This document shows, one piece after another, positions 1-12,500 of a stretch of DNA of 64,000 nt. Source of the stretch: Rhynochetos jubatus (lineage: Eukaryota; Chordata; Aves; Eurypygiformes; Rhynochetidae); the NCBI GenBank assembly GCA_027574665.1, contig CM050672.1, forward strand, positions 10,090,001 to 10,154,000. Reading direction: 5' to 3'. A model generated the notes under the pieces. It saw only the letters and a list, made by a program, of their open reading frames with translations, had not been told where the DNA came from and made no database searches. Numbering within the stretch: the first letter of the stretch is position 1; each line of letters opens with the position of its first letter. The position numbers and the translations under genes were made by a program.

Positions 1-1574
1 TTTGGCTGCATTTTGGGCTGGAGCTTCTCGAGGTTTGAGGCCTGGCTTGCTCCACACACTGCTCTTCATATGATCCTGGATGTGGGCTGCATTTTGGCTG
101 ATACTTGGGCTGGAGCTTCTCGTGGTTTGAGGCCTGGCTTGCTCCACCCCCTGCTCTTGAAATTCTCCTGAATGTGGGCTGCATTTTGGCTGCCTTTTTG
201 GCTGGAGCTTCTCGTGGTTTGAGGCCTGGCTTGCTCCACCCCCTGCTCTTGAGATTCTCCCGGATGTGGGCTGCATTTTGGCTGCCTTTTGGGCTGGAGC
301 TTCTCGTGGTTTGAGGCCTGGCTTGCTCCACACCCTGCTCTTGAGATTCTCCCGGATGTGGGCTGCATTTTGGCTGCCTTTTGGGCTGGAGCTTCTCGTG
401 GTTTGAGGCCTGGCTTGCTCCACCCCCTGCTCTTGAGATTCTCCCGGATATGGGCTGGATTTTGGCTGCCTTTTGGGCTGGAGCTTCTCGAGGTTTGACC
501 CCTTTTTTGTTCCACCCCCTGCTCTTGAGATTCTCACGGATGTGGGCTGCATTTTGGCTGCCTTTTGGGCTGGAGCTTCTCGTGGTTTGAGGCCTGGCTT
601 GCACCACCCCCTGCTCTTGAGATTGTCCCGGATGTGGGCTGCATTTTGGCTGTGTTTTGGGCTGCAGCTTCTCGTGGTTTGAGGCCTGGCTTCCTCCACC
701 CCCTGCTCTTGAGATTCTCCCGAATGTGGGCTGCATTTTGGTAGCCTTTTGGGCTGGAGCTTCTCGTGGTTTGAGGCCTGGCTTGCTCCACCCCCTGCTC
801 TTGAGATTCTCTCGGATGTGGCCTGCATTTTGGCTGCCTTTTGGGCTGGAGCTTCTCGTGGTTTGAGGCCTGGCTTGCTCCACCCCCTGCTCTCGAAATT
901 CTCCTGAATGTGGGCTGGATTTTGGCTGCCTTTTGGGCTGGAGCTTCTCGTGGTTTGAGGCCTGGCTTGCTCCACCCCCTGCTCTTGAGATTCTCCCGGA
1001 TGTGGGCTGCATTTTGGCTGCCTTTTGGGCTGGAGCTTCTCGTGGTTTGAGGCCTGGCTTGCTCCACCCACTGCTCTTGAGATTCTCCCGGATGTGGGCT
1101 GGATTTTGGCTCACTTTTGGGCTGGAGCTTCTCATGGTTTGAGGCCTGGCTTGCTCCACCCCCTGCTCTTGATATTCTCCTGGATGTGGGCTGCATTTTG
1201 GCTGAATTTTGGGCTGGAGCTTCTCGTGGTTTGAGGCCTGGCTTGCTCCACCCCCTGCTCTTGAGATTCTCCCGGATGTGGGCTGGATTTTGGCTCACTT
1301 TTGGGCTGGAGCTTCTCATGGTTTGAGGCCTGGCTTGCTCCACCCCCTGCTCTTGAGATTCTCCTGGATGTGGGCTGGATTTTGGCTGCCTTTTGGGCTG
1401 GAGCTTCTCGTGGTTTGAGGCCTGGCTTGCACCACCCCCTGCTCTTGAGATTGTCCCGGATGTGGGCTGCATTTTGGCTGCCTTTTGGGCTGGAGCTTCT
1501 CGTGGTTTGAGGCCTGGCTTGCTCCACCCCCTGCTCTTGAGATTCTCCTGGAGGTGGGCTGCATTTTGGCTGCA

Positions 1575-4500
1575 TTTTGGGCTGGAGCTTCTCGTGGTTT
1601 GAGGCCTGGCTTGCTCCACCCCCCTGCTCTTGAGATTCTCCCGGATGTGGGCTGGATTTTCGCTGCCTTTTGGGCTGGAGCTTCTCGTGGTTTGAGACCT
1701 GGCTTGCTCCACCCCCTGCTCTTGAGATTCTCCCGGATATGGGCTGCATTTTGGCTGCCTTTTGGGCTGGAGCTTCTCGTGGTTTGAGGCCTGGCTTGCT
1801 CCACCCCCTGCTCTTGAAATTCTCCTGAATGTGGGCTGGATTTTGGCTGCCTTTTGGGCTGGAGCTTCTCGTGGTTTGAGGCCTGGCTTGCTCCACCCCC
1901 TGCTCTTGAGATTCTCCCGGATGTGGGCTGCATTTTGGCTGCCTTTTGGGCTGGAGCTTCTCGTGGTTTGAGGCCTGGCTTGCTCCACCCCCTGCTCTTG
2001 AGATTCTCCCGGATGTGGGCTGGATTTTGGCTCACTTTTGGGCTGGAGCTTCTCATGGTTTGAGGCCTGGCTTGCTCCAACCCCTGCTCTTGAGATTCTC
2101 CTGGATGTGGGCTGCATTTTGGCTGAATTTTGGGCTGGAGCTTCTCATGGTTTGAGGCCTGGCTTGCTCCACCCCCTGCTCTTGAGATTCTCCCGGATGT
2201 GGGCTGGGTTTTGGCTCACTTTTGGGCTGGAGCTTCTCATGGTTTGAGGCCTGGCTTGCTCCACCCCCTGCTCTTGAGATTCTCCTGGATGTGGGCTGGA
2301 TTTTGGCTGCCTTTTGGGCTGGAGCTTCTCGTGGTTTGAGGCCTGGCTTGCACCACCCCCTGCTCTTGAGATTCTCCCGGATGTGGACTGCATTTTGGCT
2401 GCCTTTTGGGCTGGAGCTTCTCATGGTTTGAGGCCTGGCTTGCTCCACCCCCTGCTCTTGAGATTCTCCCGGATGTGGGCTGCATTTTGGCTGAATTTTG
2501 GGCTGGAGCTTCTCGTGGTTTGAGGCCTGGCTTGCTCCACCCCCTGCTCTTGAGATTCTCCCGGATGTGGGCTGGATTTTGGCTCACTTTTGGGCTGGAG
2601 CTTCTCATGGTTTGAGGCCTGGCTTGCTCCACCCACTGCTCTTGAGATTCTCCCGGATGTGGGCTGGATTTTGGCTCACTTTTGGGCTGGAGCTTCTCAT
2701 GGTTTGAGGCCTGGCTTGCTCCACCCCCTGCTCTTGAGATTCTCCCGGATGTGGGCTGCATTTTGGCTACATTTTGGGCTGGAGCTTCTCGTGGTTTGAG
2801 GCCTGGATTGCTCCACCCCCTGCTCTTGAGATTGTCCCGGATGTGGGCTGCATTTTGGTAGCCTTTTGGGCTGGAGATTCTCGTGGTTTGAGGCCTGGCT
2901 TGCTCCACCCCCTGCTCTTGAGATTCTCCCGGATGTGGGCTGCATTTTGGCTGCCTTTTGGGCTGGAGCTTCTCGTGGTTTGAGGCCTGGCTTGCTCCAC
3001 ACCCTGCTCTTGAGATTCTCCCGGATGTGGGCTGGATTTTGGCTCAATTTTGGGCTGGAGCTTCTCATGGTTTGAGGCCTGGCTTGCTCCACCCCCTGCT
3101 CTTGATATTCTCCTGGATGTGGGCTGCATTTTGGCTGAATTTTGGGCTGGAGCTTCTCGTGGTTTGAGGCCTGGCTTGCTCCACCCCCTGCTCTTGAGAT
3201 TCTCCCGGATGTGGGCTGGATTTTGGCTCACTTTTGGGCTGGAGCTTCTCATGGTTTGAGGCCTGGCTTGCTCCACCCCCTGCTCTTGAGATTCTCCTGG
3301 ATGTGGGCTGCATTTTGGCTGCCTTTTGGGCTGGAGCTTCTCGTGGTTTGAGGCCTGGCTTGCTCCATCCCCTGCTCTTGAGATTCTCCCGGATGTGGGC
3401 TGCATTTTGGCTGCCTTTTGGGCTGGAGCTTCTCGTGGTTTGAGGCCTGGCTTGCACCACCCCCTGCTCTTGAGATTGTCCCGGATGTGGGCTGCATTTT
3501 GGCTGCCTTTTGGGCTGGAGCTTCTCATGGTTTGAGGCCTGGCTTGCTCCACCCCCTGCTCTTGATATTCTCCTGGATGTGGGCTGCATTTTGGCTGAAT
3601 TTTGGGCTGGAGCTTCTCGTGGTTTGAGGCCTGGCTTGCTCCACCCCCTGCTCTTGAGATTCTCCCGGATGTGGGCTGGATTTTGGCTGCCTTTTGGGCT
3701 GGAGCTTCTCATGGTTTGAGGCCTGGCTTGCTCCACCCCCTGCTCTTGAGATTCTCCTGGATGTGGGCTGGATTTTGGCTGCCTTTTGGGCTGGAGCTTC
3801 TCGTGGTTTGAGGCCTGGCTTGCACCACCCCCTGCTCTTGAGATTCTCCCGGATGTGGGCTGCATTTTGGCTGCCTTTTGGGCTGGAGCTTCTCGTGGTT
3901 TGAGGCCTGGCTTGCTCCACCCCCTGCTCTTGAGATTCTCCTGGAGGTGGGCTGCATTTTGGCTGCATTTTGGGCTGGAGCTTCTCGTGGTTTGAGGCCT
4001 GGCTTGCTCCACCCCCCTGCTCTTGAGATTCTCCCGGATGTGGGCTGGATTTTCGCTGCCTTTTGGGCTGGAGCTTCTCGTGGTTTGAGACCTGGCTTGC
4101 TCCACCCCCTGCTCTTAAGATTCTCCCGGATATGGGCTGCATTTTGGCTGCGTTTTGGGCTGGAGCTTCTCGTGGTTTGAGGCCTGGCTTCCTCCACCCC
4201 CTGCTCTTGAGATTCTCCCGAATGTGGGCTGCATTTTGGCTGCCTTTTGTGCTGGAGCTTCTCGTGGTTTGAGGCCTGGCTTGCTCCACCCCCTGCTCTT
4301 GAGATTCTCTCGGATGTGGCCTGCATTTTGGCTGCATTTTGGGCTGGAGGTTCTCGTGGTTTGAGGCCTGGATTGCTCCACCCCCTGCTCTTGAGATTCT
4401 CCCGGATGTGGGCTGCATTTTGGCTGAATTTTGGGCTGGAGCTTCTCATGGTTTGAGGCCTGGCTTGCTCCACCCCCTGCTCTTGAGATTCTCCCGGATG

Positions 4501-6729
4501 TGGGCTGGATTTTGGCTCAATTTTGGGCTGGAGCTTCTCATGGTTTGAGGCCTGGCTTGCTCCACACACTGCTCTTCATATGATCCTGGATGTGGGCTGC
4601 ATTTTGGCTGATACTTGGGCTGGAGCTTCTCGTGGTTTGAGGCCTGGCTTGCTCCACCCCCTGCTCTTGAAATTCTCCTGAATGTGGGCTGCATTTTGGC
4701 TGCCTTTTGGGCTGGAGCTTCTCGTGGTTTGAGGCCTTTCTTGCTCCACCCCCTGCTCTTGAGATTCTCCCGGATGTGGGCTGCATTTTGGCTGCCTTTT
4801 GGGCTGGAGCTTCTCGTGGTTTGAGGCCTGGCTTGCTCCACACCCTGCTCTTGAGATTCTCCCGGATGTGGGCTGCATTTTGGCTGCATTTTGGGCTGGA
4901 GCTTCTCGTGGTTTGAGGCCTGGCTTGCTCCACCCCCTGCTCTTGAGATTCTCCCGGATGTGGGCTGGATTTTGGCTCACTTTTGGGCTGGAGCTTCTCA
5001 TGGTTTGAGGCCTGGCTTGCTCCACCCCCTGCTCTTGAGATTCTCCTGGATGTGGGCTGGATTTTGGCTGCCTTTTGGGCTGGAGCTTCTCGTGGTTTGA
5101 GGCCTGGCTTGCACCACCCCCTGCTCTTGAGATTCTCCCGGATGTGGACTGCATTTTGGCTGCCTTTTGGGCTGGAGCTTCTCATGGTTTGAGGCCTGGC
5201 TTGCTCCACCCCCTGCTCTTGAGATTCTCCCGGATGTGGGCTGCATTTTGGCTGAATTTTGGGCTGGAGCTTCTCATGGTTTGAGGCCTGGCTTGCTCCA
5301 CCCCCTGCTCTTGAGATTCTCCTGGATGTGGGCTGGATTTTGGCTGATACTTGGGCTGGAGCTTCTCGTGGTTTGAGGCCTGGCTTGCTCCGCCCTCTGC
5401 TCTTGAGATTCTCCCGGATGTGGGCTGCATTTTGGCTGCCTTTTGGGCTGGAGCTTCTCGTGGTTTGAGGCCTGGCTTGCACCACCCCCTGCTCTTGAGA
5501 TTGTCCCGGATGAGGGCTGCATTTTGGCTGCCTTTTGGGCTGGAGCTTCTCGTGGTTTGAGGCCTGGCTTGCTCCACCCCCTGCTCTTGAGATTCTCCCG
5601 GATGTGGGCTGCATTTTGGCTGCCTTTTGGGCTGGAGCTTCTCGTGGTTTGAGGCCTGGCTTGCTCCACCCCCTGCTCTTGAGATTCTCCCGGATGTGGG
5701 CTGCATTTTGGCTACATTTTGGGCTGGAGCTTCTCGTGGTTTGAGGCCTGGCTTGCTCCACCCCCTGCTCTTGAGATTGTCCCGGATGTGGGCTGCATTT
5801 TGGTAGCCTTTTGGGCTGGAGATTCTCGTGGTTTGAGGCCTGGCTTGCTCCACCCCCTGCTCTTGAGATTCTCCCGGATGTGGGCTGGATTTTGGCTCAA
5901 TTTTGGGCTGGAGCTTCTCATGGTTTGAGGCCTGGCTTGCTCCACCCCCTGCTCTTGATATTCTCCTGGATGTGGGCTGCATTTTGGCTGAATTTTGGGC
6001 TGGAGCTTCTCGTGGTTTGAGGCCTGGCTTGCTCCACCCCCTGCTCTTGAGATTCTCCCGGATGTGGGCTGGATTTTGGCTCACTTTTGGGCTGGAGCTT
6101 CTCATGGTTTGAGGCCTGGCTTGCTCCACCCCCTGCTCTTGAGATTCTCCTGGATGTGGGCTGCATTTTGGCTGCCTTTTGGGCTGGAGCTTCTCGTGGT
6201 TTGAGGCCTGGCTTGCTCCATCCCCTGCTCTTGAGATTCTCCCGGATGTGGGCTGCATTTTGGCTGCCTTTTGGGCTGGAGCTTCTCGTGGTTTGAGGCC
6301 TGGCTTGCACCACCCCCTGCTCTTGAGATTGTCCCGGATGTGGGCTGCATTTTGGCTGCCTTTTGGGCTGGAGCTTCTCATGGTTTGAGGCCTGGCTTGC
6401 TCCACCCCCTGCTCTTGATATTCTCCTGGATGTGGGCTGCATTTTGGCTGAATTTTGGGCTGGAGCTTCTCGTGGTTTGAGGCCTGGCTTGCTCCACCCC
6501 CTGCTCTTGAGATTGTCCCGGATGTGGGCTGCATTTTGGCTGCCTTTTGGGCTGGAGCTTCTCGTGGTTTGAGGCCTGGCTTGCTCCACCCCCTGCTCTT
6601 GAGATTCTCCTGGAGGTGGGCTGCATTTTGGCTGCATTTTGGGCTGGAGCTTCTCGTGGTTTGAGGCCTGGCTTGCTCCACCCCCCTGCTCTTGAGATTC
6701 TCCCGGATGTGGGCTGGATTTTCGCTGCC
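1575..6729. repeat. Three dispersed copies of a 93-bp unit with one extra C, each inside a larger shared block
   Basis: Units at 1575-1667, 3968-4060 and 6637-6729 share an extra C in the C-run before tgctcttgag. Each is preceded by a tcctggaggtggg unit and followed by a ttttcgctgcc junction and a gagacctgg unit. The three blocks are about 2,393 and 2,669 bp apart (26 and 29 units plus one base). The block at 3.79-4.33 kb matches 6.46-7.00 kb, so these are copies of one ancestral segment. Confidence 0.8.
3002..6514. repeat. Dispersed duplication, 660 bp: 3002-3661 and 5855-6514
   Basis: The two segments share the same ordered set of unit variants (gatattctcctgg, gctgaatttt, gctcactttt, ctccatcccc, caccacccc, gattgtcccgg) at an offset of 2,853 bp, which is 31 units plus one base. 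I see no mismatch between them. They diverge on the left at ctccacaccc/ctccaccccc and on the right at gattctccc/gattgtccc. Confidence 0.8.
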
Positions 6730-8016
6730 TTTTGGGCTGGAGCTTCTCGTGGTTTGAGACCTGGCTTGCTCCACCCCCTGCTCTTGAGATTCTCCCGGAT
6801 ATGGGCTGCATTTTGGCTGCCTTTTGGGCTGGAGCTTCTCGTGGTTTGAGGCCTGGCTTCCTCCACCCCCTGCTCTTGAGATTCTCCCGAATGTGGGCTG
6901 CATTTTGGCTGCCTTTTGGGCTGGAGCTTCTCGTGGTTTGAGGCCTGGCTTGCTCCACCCCCTGCTCTTGAGATTCTCTCGGATGTGGCCTGCATTTTGG
7001 CTGCCTTTTGGGCTGGAGGTTCTCGTGGTTTGAGGCCTGGCTTGCTCCACCCCCTGCTCTTGAAATTCTCCTGAATGTGGGCTGGATTTTGGCTGCCTTT
7101 TGGGCTGGAGCTTCTCATGGTTTGAGGCCTGGCTTGCTCCACCCCCTGCTCTTGAGATTCTCCCGGATGTGGGCTGCATTTTGGCTGCATTTTGGGCTGG
7201 AGCTTCTCGTGGTTTGAGGCCTGGCTTGCTCCACCCCCTGCTCTTGAGATTCTCCCGGATGTGGGCTGCATTTTGGCTGCCTTTTGGGCTGGAGCTTCTC
7301 GTGGTTTGAGGCCTGGCTTGCTCCACCCCCTGCTCTTGAGATTCTCCCGGATGTGGGCTGCATTTTGGATGATTCTTGGGCTGGAGCTTCTCGTGGTTTG
7401 AGGCCTGCCTTGCTCCACCCCCTGCTCTTGAGATTCTCCCGGATGTGGGCTGCATTTTGGCTGCCTTTTGGGCTGGAGCTTCTCGTGGTTTGAGGCCTGG
7501 CTTGCTCCACCCCCTGCTCTTGAGATTCTCCCGGATTTGGGCTGAATTTTGGATGATTCTTGGGCTGGAGCTTCTCGTGGTTTGAGGCCTGCCTTGCTCC
7601 ACCCCCTGCTCTTGAGATTCTCCTGGATGTGGGCTGGATTTTGGCTGCCTTTTGGGCTGGAGCTTCTCGTGGTTTGAGGCCTGGCTTGCTCCACCCTCTG
7701 CTCTTGAGATTCTCCCGGATGTGGGCTGCATTTTGGCTGCCTTTTGGGCTGGAGCTTCTCGTGGTTTGAGGCCTGGATTGCACCACCCCCTGCTCTTGAG
7801 ATTGTCCCGGATGAGGGCTGCATTTTGGCTGCCTTTTGGGCTGGAGCTTCTCGTGGTTTGAGGCCTGGCTTGCTCCACCCCCTGCTCTTGAGATTCTCAA
7901 GGATGTGGGCTGCATTTTGGCTACATTTTGGGCTGGAGCTTCTCGTGGTTTGAGGCCTGGCTTGCTCCACCCCCTGCTCTTGAGATTCTCCCGGATATGG
8001 GCTGGATTTTGGCTGC

Positions 8017-9579
8017 ATTTTGGGCTGGAGCTTCTCGTGGTTTGAGGCCTGGCTTGCTCCACCCCCTGCTCTTGAGATTCTCCCGGATGTGGGCTGGATT
8101 TTCGCTGCCTTTTGGGCTGGAGCTTCTCGTGGTTTGAGGCCTGGCTTGCTCCACCCCCTGCTCTTGAGATTCTCCCAGATGTGGGCTGCATATTGGCTGC
8201 CTTTTGGGCTGGAGCTTCTCGTGGTTTGAGGCCTGGCTTCCTCCACTCCCTGCTCTTGAGATTCTCCCGAATGTGGGCTGCATTTTGGCTGCCTTTTGGG
8301 CTGGAGCTTCTCGTGGTTTGAGGCCTGGCTTGCTCCACCCCCTGCTCTTGAGATTCTCTCGGATGTGGCCTGCATTTTGTCTGCCTTTTGGGCTGGAGGT
8401 TCTCGTGGTTTGAGGCCTGGCTTGCTCCACTCCCTGCTCTTGAAATTCTCCTGAATGTGGGCTGGATTTTGGCTGCCTTTTGGGCTGGAGCTTCTCGTGG
8501 TTTGAGGCCTGGCTGGCTCCACCCCCTGCTCTTGAGATTCTCCCGGATGTGGGCTGCATTTTGGCTGCCTTTTGGGCTGGAGCTTCTCGTGGTTTGGGGC
8601 CTGGCTTGCTCCACCCCCTGCTCTTGAGATTCTCCCGGATGTGGGCTGGATTTTGGCTCACTTTTGGGCTGGAGCTTCTCATGGTTTGAGGCCTGGCTTG
8701 CTCCACCCCCTGCTCTTGATATTCTCCTGGATGTGGGCTGCATTTTGGCTGAATTTTGGGCTGGAGCTTCTCGTGGTTTGAGGCCTGGCTTGCTCCACCC
8801 CCTGCTCTTGAGATTCTCCCGGATGTGGGCTGGATTTTGGCTCAATTTTGGGCTGGAGCTTCTCGTGGTTTGAGGCCTGGCTTGCTCCACCCCCTGCTCT
8901 TGAGATTCTCCCGGATGTGGGCTGGATTTTCGCTGCCTTTTGGGCTGGAGCTTCTCGTGGTTTGAGGCCTGGCTTGCTCCACCCCCTGCTCTTGAGATTC
9001 TCCCAGATGTGGGCTGCATATTGGCTGCCTTTTGGGCTGGAGCTTCTCGTGGTTTGAGGCCTGGCTTCCTCCACCCCCTGCTCTTGAGATTCTCCCGAAT
9101 GTGGGCTGCATTTTGGCTGCCTTTTGGGCTGGAGCTTCTCGTGGTTTGAGGCCTGGCTTGCTCCACCCCCTGCTCTTGAGATTCTCTCGGATGTGGCCTG
9201 CATTTTGTCTGCCTTTTGGGCTGGAGCTTCTCGTGGTTTGAGGCCTGGCTTGCTCCAACCCCTGCTCTTGAAATTCTCCTGAATGTGGGCTGGATTTTGG
9301 CTGCCTTTTGGGCTGGAGCTTCTCGTGGTTTGAGGCCTGGCTTGCTCCACCCCCTGCTCTTGAGATTCTCCCGGATGTGGGCTGCATTTTGGCTGCCTTT
9401 TGGGCTGGAGCTTCTCGTGGTTTGGGGCCTGGCTTGCTCCACCCCCTGCTCTTGAGATTCTCCCGGATGTGGGCTGGATTTTGGCTCACTTTTGGGCTGG
9501 AGCTTCTCATGGTTTGAGGCCTGGCTTGCTCCACCCCCTGCTCTTGATATTCTCCTGGATGTGGGCTGCATTTTGGCTG
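8017..9579. repeat. Tandem duplication of a 9-unit block (828-bp offset)
   Basis: 8017-8751 matches 8845-9579 at an offset of exactly 9 x 92 bp. Shared markers include ttttcgctgcc, cccagatgtggg with catattggctg, cccgaatg, ttgtctgcc and gtggtttggggcc. I count about five differences in 735 bp (for example ctccactccc versus ctccaccccc, and ggctggctcc versus ggcttgctcc). Confidence 0.85.
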
Positions 9580-9599
9580 CGTTTTGGGCTGGAGCTTCT

Positions 9600-12500
9600 C
9601 GTGGTTTGAGGCCTGGCTTGCTCCACCCTCTGCTCTTGAGATTCTCCCGGATGTGGGCTGCATTTTGGCTGCCTATTGGGCTGGAGCTTCTCGTGGTTTG
9701 AGGCCTGGCTTGCACTACCCCCTGCTCTTGAGATTGTCCCGGATGTGGACTGCATTTTGGCTGCCTTTTGGGCTGGAGCTTCTCGTGGTTTGAGGCCTGG
9801 CTTGCTCCACCCCCTGCTCTTGAGATTCTCCCGGATGTGGGCTGCATTTTGGCTGCCTTTTGGGCTGGAGCTTCTCGTGGTTTGAGGCCTGGCTTGCTCC
9901 ACCCCCTGCTCTTGAGATTGTCCCGGATGTGGGCTGCATTTTGGTAGCTTTTTGGGCTGGAGCTTCTCGTGGTTTGAGGCCTGGCTTGCTCCACCCCCTG
10001 CTCTTGAGATTCTCCCGGATGTGGGCTGGATTTTGGCTGTCTCTTGGGCCGGAGCTTCTCGTGGTTTGAGGCCTGGCTTGCTCCACCCCCTGCTCTTGAG
10101 ATTCTCCCGGATATGGGCTGGATTTTGGCTGCATTTTGGGCTGGAGCTTCTCGTGGTTTGAGGCCTGGCTTGCTCCACCCCCTGCTCTTGAGATTCTCCC
10201 GGATATGGGCTGGATTTTGGCTGCATTTTGGGCTGGAGCTTCTCGTGGTTTGAGGCCTGGCTTGCTCCACCCCCTGCTCTTGAGATTCTCCCGGATGTGG
10301 GCTGCATTTTGGCTGCCTTTTGGGCTGGAGCTTCTCGTGGTTTGAGGCCTGGCTTGCTCCACCCCCTGCTCTTGAGTTTCTCCTGGAGGTGGGCTGCATT
10401 TTGGCTGCCTTTTGGGCTGGAGCTTCTCGTGGTTTGAGGCCTGGCTTGCTCGACCCCCTGCTCTTGAGATTCTCTCGGATGTGGCCTGCATTTTGGCTGC
10501 CTTTTGGGCTGGAGCTTCTCGTGGTTTGAGGCCTGGCTTGCTCCACCCCCTGCTCTTGAAATTCTCCTGAATGTGGGCTGGATTTTGGCTGCGTTTTAGG
10601 CTGGAGCTTCTCGTGGTTTGAGGCCTGGCTTGCTCCACCCCCTGCTCTTGAGATTCTCCCGGATGTGGGCTGGATTTTCGCTGCATTTTGGGCTGGAGCT
10701 TCTCGTGGTTTGAGACCTGGCTTGCTCCACCACCTGCTCTTGAGATTCTCCCAGATATGGGCTGCATATTGGCTGCCTTTTGGGCTGGAGCTTCTCGTGG
10801 TTTGAGGCCTGGCTTCCTCCACCCCCTGCTCTTAAGATTCTCCTGGATGTGGGCTGAATATTGGCTGCATTTTGGGCTGGAGCTTCTCGAGGTTTGAGGC
10901 CTGGCTTGCTCCACCCCCTGCTCTTGAGATTCTCTCGGATGTGGCCTGCATTTTGGCTGCCTTTTGGGCTGGAGGTTCTCGTTGTTTGAGGCCTGGCTTG
11001 CTCCACCCCCTGCTCTTGAAATTCTCCTGAATGTGGGCTGGATTTTGGCTGCATTTTGGGCTGGAGCTTCTCGTGGTTTGAGGCCTGGCTTGCTCCACCC
11101 CCTGCTCTTGATATTGTCCCGGATGTGGGCTGCATTTTGGCTGCATTTTTGGGCTGGAGCTTCTCGTGGTTTGAGGCCTGGCTTGCACCACCCCCTGCTC
11201 TTGAGATTGTCCCGGATATAGGCTGCATTTTGGCTGTCTTTTGGGCTGGAGCTTCTCGTGGTTTGAGGCCTGGCTTGCTCCACCCCCTGCTCTTGAGATT
11301 CTCCCGGATGTGGGCTGCATTTTCGCTGCCTTTTGGGCTGGAGCTTCTCGTGGTTTGAGGCCTGGCTTGCTCCACCCCCTGCTCTTGAGATTCTACCAGA
11401 TGTGGGCTGCATATTGGCTGCCTTTTGGGCTGGAGCTTCTCGTGGTTTGAGGCCTGGCTTGCTCCACCCCCTGCTCTTGAGATTCTCCCGGATGTGGGCT
11501 GCATTTTGGCTGCCTTTTGGGCTGGAGCTTCTCGTGGTTTGAGGCCTGGCTTGCTCCACCCCCTGCTCTTGAAATTGTCCCGGATGTGGGCTGCATTTTG
11601 GCTGCATTTTGGGCTGGAGCTTCTCGTGGTTTGAGGCCTGGCTTACTCCAAACTCTGCCATTGAGATTCTCCCCGAGGTGGGCTGGATTTTGGCTGCCTT
11701 TTGGGCTGGAGCTTCTCATGGTTTGAGGCCTGGCTTGCTCCACCCCCTGCTCTTGAGATTCTCCCAGATGTGGGCTGGATTTTGTCTGCATTTTGGGCTG
11801 GAGCTTCTCGTGGTTTGAGGCCTGGCTTGCTCCACCCCCTGCTCTTGAGATTCTCCCGGATGTGGGCTGCATTTTGGCTGCCTTTTGGGCTGGAGCTTCT
11901 CGTGGTTTGAGGCCTGGATTGCTCCACCCCCTGCTCTTGAGATTCTCCCGGATGTGGGCTGGATTTTGGCTGCCTTTTGGGCTGGAGCTTCTCGTGGTTT
12001 GAGGCCTGGCTTGCTCCACTCCCTGCTCTTGAAATTGTCCCGGATGTGGGCTGCATTTTGGCTGCCTTTTGGGCTGGAGCTTCTCGTGGTTTGAAGCCTG
12101 GCTTGCTCCACCCCCTGCTCTTGAGATTCTCCCGGATGTGGGCTGCATTTTGGCTGCCTTTTGGGCTGGAGCTTCTCGTGGTTTGAGGCCTGGCTTGCTC
12201 CACCCCCTGCTCTTGAAATTGTCCCGGATGTGGGCTGCATTTTGGCTGCATTTTGGGCTGGAGCTTCTCGTGGTTTGAGGCCTGGCTTACTCCAAACTCT
12301 GCCATTGAGATTCTCCCCGAGGTGGGCTGGATTTTGGCTGCCTTTTGGGCTGGAGCTTCTCGTGGTTTGAGGCCTGGCTTGCTCCACCCCCTGCTCTTCA
12401 TATTCTCCTGCATGTGGGCTGCATTTTGGCTGCCTTTTGGGCTGGAGCTTCTCGTGGTTTGAGGCCTGGCTTGCTCCAACCCCTCCTCTTGAGATTCTCC

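Larger units (their letters stand above)
1..9600. repeat. Zone 1 of the array: ctcatgg / gctcac / gctgaa unit types
   Basis: Units here are rich in ctcatgg in place of ctcgtgg, in the linkers gctcacttttggg, gctcaattttggg and gctgaattttggg, in attctcctgg, and in attgtcccgg. Blocks of five to seven units recur at separations of about 26-31 units (for example 3002-3661 and 5855-6514), giving an irregular 2.4-2.9 kb pattern. Two unusual units with ccacacactgctcttcat lie near 51-75 and 4561-4585. The zone edge is a gradual change in variant content, not a sharp break. Confidence 0.6.

Noticed and set aside
1485..1787. Longer forward frames of 76-161 codons (for example here, 27802-28287 and 32494-32919)
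   Set aside because: Each coincides with a one-base length change or a unit that lacks the usual stop. They are rephased versions of the same shadow frame.
1..9600. A true higher-order repeat of about 2.4-2.9 kb in the left zone
   Set aside because: The offsets vary (26, 29, 30 and 31 units) and the blocks are partial, so it is a set of overlapping copies and not a regular higher-order unit.
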